From Clostridium sp. AM33-3 (GTDB lineage: Bacteria; Bacillota; Clostridia; Lachnospirales; Lachnospiraceae), in NCBI RefSeq assembly GCF_003480315.1, contig NZ_QUIV01000018.1:9527-58789 (forward strand): a DNA stretch of 49,263 nucleotides. The letters run 5' to 3'. Under the pieces are notes generated by a model that made no database searches, had not been told where the DNA came from, and worked only from the letters and a program-made list of their open reading frames with translations. The stretch's first letter is position 1, and every line of letters starts with the position of its first letter. A program made the translations under genes and the position numbers. Shown here piece by piece: positions 46,903 through 49,263 of the stretch.

Positions 46903-47957
46903 GAGCATGGGAGAGTAATATTCGTAAAGTAGTTCCTTATGTACCGGGGGAGCAGCCGAAGGGTGACCGGCTGATCAAATTGAATACCAATGAAAATCCA
47001 TATCCGCCGGCGCCGGGGGTGGCTGAGGCATTAAAACATATGGATATTGACCGCTTTCGCAAGTATCCGGATCCGGCTGCATCCGATCTGGTACATGCGT
47101 TGGCAGAGTATTACGGTGTGGGCGATGATCAGGTGTTTGTCGGAGTTGGATCCGATGATGTCATTGCCATGAGCTTTCTGACCTTCTTTAACTCCGATAA
47201 ACCTGTGTTATTCCCGGATGTGAGCTATTCCTTCTACAAGGTCTGGGCAGACCTGTTTGCCATTCCTTATGAGACTCCGGCTCTGGATGAACAGTTCTGT
47301 ATTCGTCCGGAAGACTATTACCGTGAAAATGGCGGTGTGATCTTTCCGAATCCGAACGCACCGACCGGCCTTCTGTTATCGTTAGAGAATGTGGAGGATA
47401 TCATCCGTCATAATCAGGACGTGGTGGTGATCGTAGATGAAGCATATATTGATTTTGGCGGAAAATCCGCTCTGGAACTGACTGCAAAGTACGAGAACCT
47501 GCTGGTGGTACAGACCTTCAGTAAATCCCGCTCCATGGCCGGTATGCGCATCGGCTTTGCCATCGGTCATCCAGATCTGATCAAGGCGCTGAATGATGTC
47601 AAATATTCCTATAACTCCTACACCATGAATATGCCGTCTCTGATCCTGGGAACGGAGACCGTGAAGGATGACGCGTATTTTCGGGAGACGGTCCAAAAGA
47701 TTATCGACACCAGAGAATGGTCAAAGACCCGCCTGACAGAGCTTGGATTTACCTTCCCGGACTCCATGTCCAACTTCATTTTTGCCTCTCATAACCGGGT
47801 TCCGGCAAAGGAGCTGTTTGAGGCGCTGAAACAGCAGCAGATTTATGTGCGCTATTTTGACCAGCCAAGGCTTTCTAATTATCTTCGTATCAGCATTGGC
47901 ACGCGGGAGGAGATGGAAGCACTGTTTGCGTTCCTGGAGAAATATCTGGCGGAGTAG
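46899..47957 (+). CDS. hisC: Histidinol-phosphate aminotransferase-like protein
   Basis: A 352-aa class I aminotransferase of HisC type, opening WESNIRKVVPYVPGEQ and LNTNENPYPPAP, with the PLP-binding VDEAYIDFG and Lys in FSKSRSMAGMRIG. HisC makes histidinol phosphate, but paralogues also serve aromatic or other amino acids. No his genes adjoin, so the role is open. AGGAGGA precedes the ATG, which overlaps the previous stop as ATGA. Confidence 0.85.
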   Translation: MRAWESNIRKVVPYVPGEQPKGDRLIKLNTNENPYPPAPGVAEALKHMDIDRFRKYPDPAASDLVHALAEYYGVGDDQVFVGVGSDDVIAMSFLTFFNSDKPVLFPDVSYSFYKVWADLFAIPYETPALDEQFCIRPEDYYRENGGVIFPNPNAPTGLLLSLENVEDIIRHNQDVVVIVDEAYIDFGGKSALELTAKYENLLVVQTFSKSRSMAGMRIGFAIGHPDLIKALNDVKYSYNSYTMNMPSLILGTETVKDDAYFRETVQKIIDTREWSKTRLTELGFTFPDSMSNFIFASHNRVPAKELFEALKQQQIYVRYFDQPRLSNYLRISIGTREEMEALFAFLEKYLAE

Positions 47958-48098
47958 ATCAATCTTTGGGTATGAAAATGGAAATATCGGGGAAAAGTAT
48001 GAAAGCGATCAGCTCATCGACAAAGTCGGTGTGACATGATTTTGGCCCGTGATTATGAAAATGCAGAGCAGTCACGGACGAAATAAGAAGGTGATTGT

Positions 48099-49211
48099 AT
48101 GGACAGACGTTATGCCCGTTTGATTTTGAATATTGTGATCCCGATGGTGGAGATTCTGCTGCTCTGCCTACTGGGACCCAAGCTTTTAAAGTTTTTCATG
48201 CCCTTTGTGATCGGCTGGATCATTGCCATGATCGCCAACCCGCTGGTACGTTTTCTGGAAAGCCGGGTGAAACTGGTACGCAAACACAGCTCCGTGCTGA
48301 TTGTTGTGGCAGTGCTGGCTTTAATTATCGGACTCAGTTATTTTCTCGTCTCCAGGCTGATTTTACAGGCTATGGAGCTGACAAAAGATCTTCCGGTATT
48401 GTACGACATTGTTTCAGCAGATCTGCGGGAAATTTCCATCCGCTTTGCCAGTTTATTTTCCAGACTGCCGGAACAGGTGCAGACAAACTGGCAGGAACTG
48501 GCAGGAAACATTGGTCATGCAGCCAGCCTTCTTGTACAGAAAATTGCATCTCCGACGGTAGAAGTAGCCGGAAATGTAGCAAAAGGAATCCCGAACGCAC
48601 TGGTCAATGTAGTTGTGACAATTCTTTCGTCTTACTTTTTTATTGCGGAGCAGGATAAGATCATGGCCTTCTGGAGAAAACATTTGCCGGACAGTATAAA
48701 AGGCTATGTGCATTATCTGAAAACGGATGTAAAGAAGCTGATCGGCGGATATTTTCTGGCACAGTTTCGTATCATGTTTGTGGTAGCGGTTATTCTGATC
48801 GTTGGTTTTCTGATACTTGGGATCAGGTACGCGTTCCTGATCGGTGTGTTGGTGGCAATCCTTGATTTCCTGCCTCTGTTTGGAACCGGAACGATATTGA
48901 TTCCATGGGCCGTCTTCAAGCTTTTATCCGCAGATTATGCGTTGGCTGCGGGATTGGCACTTCTCTATGTACTGACACAGGTCACCCGCCAGGTCATCCA
49001 GCCTAAAATCGTAGGAGATTCTATGGGACTACCGCCGCTGTGGACACTGGTATTTTTGTATATCGGTTTTAAAATTCACGGGATATCCGGTATGATCCTC
49101 GCAGTGCCGATTGGAATCTTTGTGATGAACCTGTACCAGTACGGCGCGTTCGACAGGCTGATAGAGAGCGCGAAAGAGCTTGGGGAGGAAATTCAGAAAG
49201 TGCGGAAATAA
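48099..49211 (+). CDS. AI-2E family transporter-like membrane protein
   Basis: A 370-aa protein with the AI-2E/PerM topology: two N-terminal helices, a soluble helical region (about 95-160), then five or so helices. Conserved features include DFLPLFGTGTILIPWA and VIQPKIVGDSMGLPP. Despite the name, most members are exporters or ion transporters of unknown substrate. AGAAGGTG precedes the ATG. The 141-bp gap before it holds nothing I recognise. Confidence 0.88.
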   Translation: MDRRYARLILNIVIPMVEILLLCLLGPKLLKFFMPFVIGWIIAMIANPLVRFLESRVKLVRKHSSVLIVVAVLALIIGLSYFLVSRLILQAMELTKDLPVLYDIVSADLREISIRFASLFSRLPEQVQTNWQELAGNIGHAASLLVQKIASPTVEVAGNVAKGIPNALVNVVVTILSSYFFIAEQDKIMAFWRKHLPDSIKGYVHYLKTDVKKLIGGYFLAQFRIMFVVAVILIVGFLILGIRYAFLIGVLVAILDFLPLFGTGTILIPWAVFKLLSADYALAAGLALLYVLTQVTRQVIQPKIVGDSMGLPPLWTLVFLYIGFKIHGISGMILAVPIGIFVMNLYQYGAFDRLIESAKELGEEIQKVRK

Positions 49212-49234
49212 AAATATTGAGACGGAACCACTAA

Positions 49235-49263
49235 AAGGTCCGAAGTTCCGGAAACCGCGTACA
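49235..49263 (+). repeat. Start of a second copy of the long inverted-repeat element
   Basis: The 17 bases at 49235-49251 equal the reverse complement of 275-291, and begin 23 nt after the AI-2E gene stop, as the first copy begins 21 nt after hydF. The window ends here, so the rest of the element is not seen. Confidence 0.6.

Overview
The window looks like a chromosomal segment of a gut-type Lachnospiraceae (Clostridia, Bacillota) of moderate GC. The basis is the gene content: a TM1266-hydE-hydG-hydF hydrogenase maturation cluster, DUF4364, DUF5716 and DUF5717 family genes, the Firmicutes order ispF-cysS-mrnC-rlmB, CIRCE-groESL, cdaA-cdaR, and ptsH-ptsI. Genus cannot be fixed from the sequence alone. 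I see no phage, insertion sequence, CRISPR array or rRNA operon.

Layout. 1-4377 (minus strand) is the [FeFe]-hydrogenase maturation operon, ending in a long branched inverted repeat (84-291). 4801-8971 holds an NhaC-type antiporter behind a strong promoter and operator-like palindrome, an MBL-fold hydrolase, a SigK-like sigma factor without a pro-sequence, and galE. A DUF4364 winged-helix gene (minus) is divergent from a three-gene locus at 9650-15174: a 1159-aa DUF5717 protein, a divergent Hsp70-like DUF5716 protein and a TPR protein. tRNA-Val and tRNA-Met follow, then a PAP2-type membrane protein, a lipid kinase, ispF-cysS-mrnC-rlmB, and a transglutaminase-like lipoprotein. 21628-25510 is a compact, non-canonical type IV pilus or pseudopilus cluster: a PilC/GspF-like protein, four small single-helix proteins and a PilT-type ATPase.

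25651-29958 carries a DUF4397-like surface protein, an MBL hydrolase, a GAF-HD-GYP protein and an apparently 5'-truncated class III cyclase, which together look like a nucleotide-signalling island. From 30074: tRNA-Thr, glnS, a MocR-type regulator, an Ala-rich YtxH-like protein, CIRCE-groES-groEL, guaB, two unknown membrane proteins, cdaA and a cdaR-like gene (c-di-AMP synthesis and its control), ptsH-ptsI, a Wzy-like polymerase, two overlapping PLP aminotransferase genes (the second HisC-like) and an AI-2E family exporter.

The most interesting material is: (1) the DUF5717-DUF5716-TPR locus, which resembles an Hsp70-fold protein with dedicated solenoid partners; (2) the stripped-down pilus cluster, whose only local ATPase is PilT-type; (3) two families of structured repeats placed just after stop codons, in the sense of the upstream gene (84-291 with a second copy starting at 49235; and 25573-25640 with 33467-33538, sharing a hairpin with 16255-16284); (4) the truncated cyclase beside HD-GYP and MBL genes; and (5) structured leaders ahead of the hyd operon and guaB. 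Gene starts were revised where a ribosome-binding site clearly favours an internal start.
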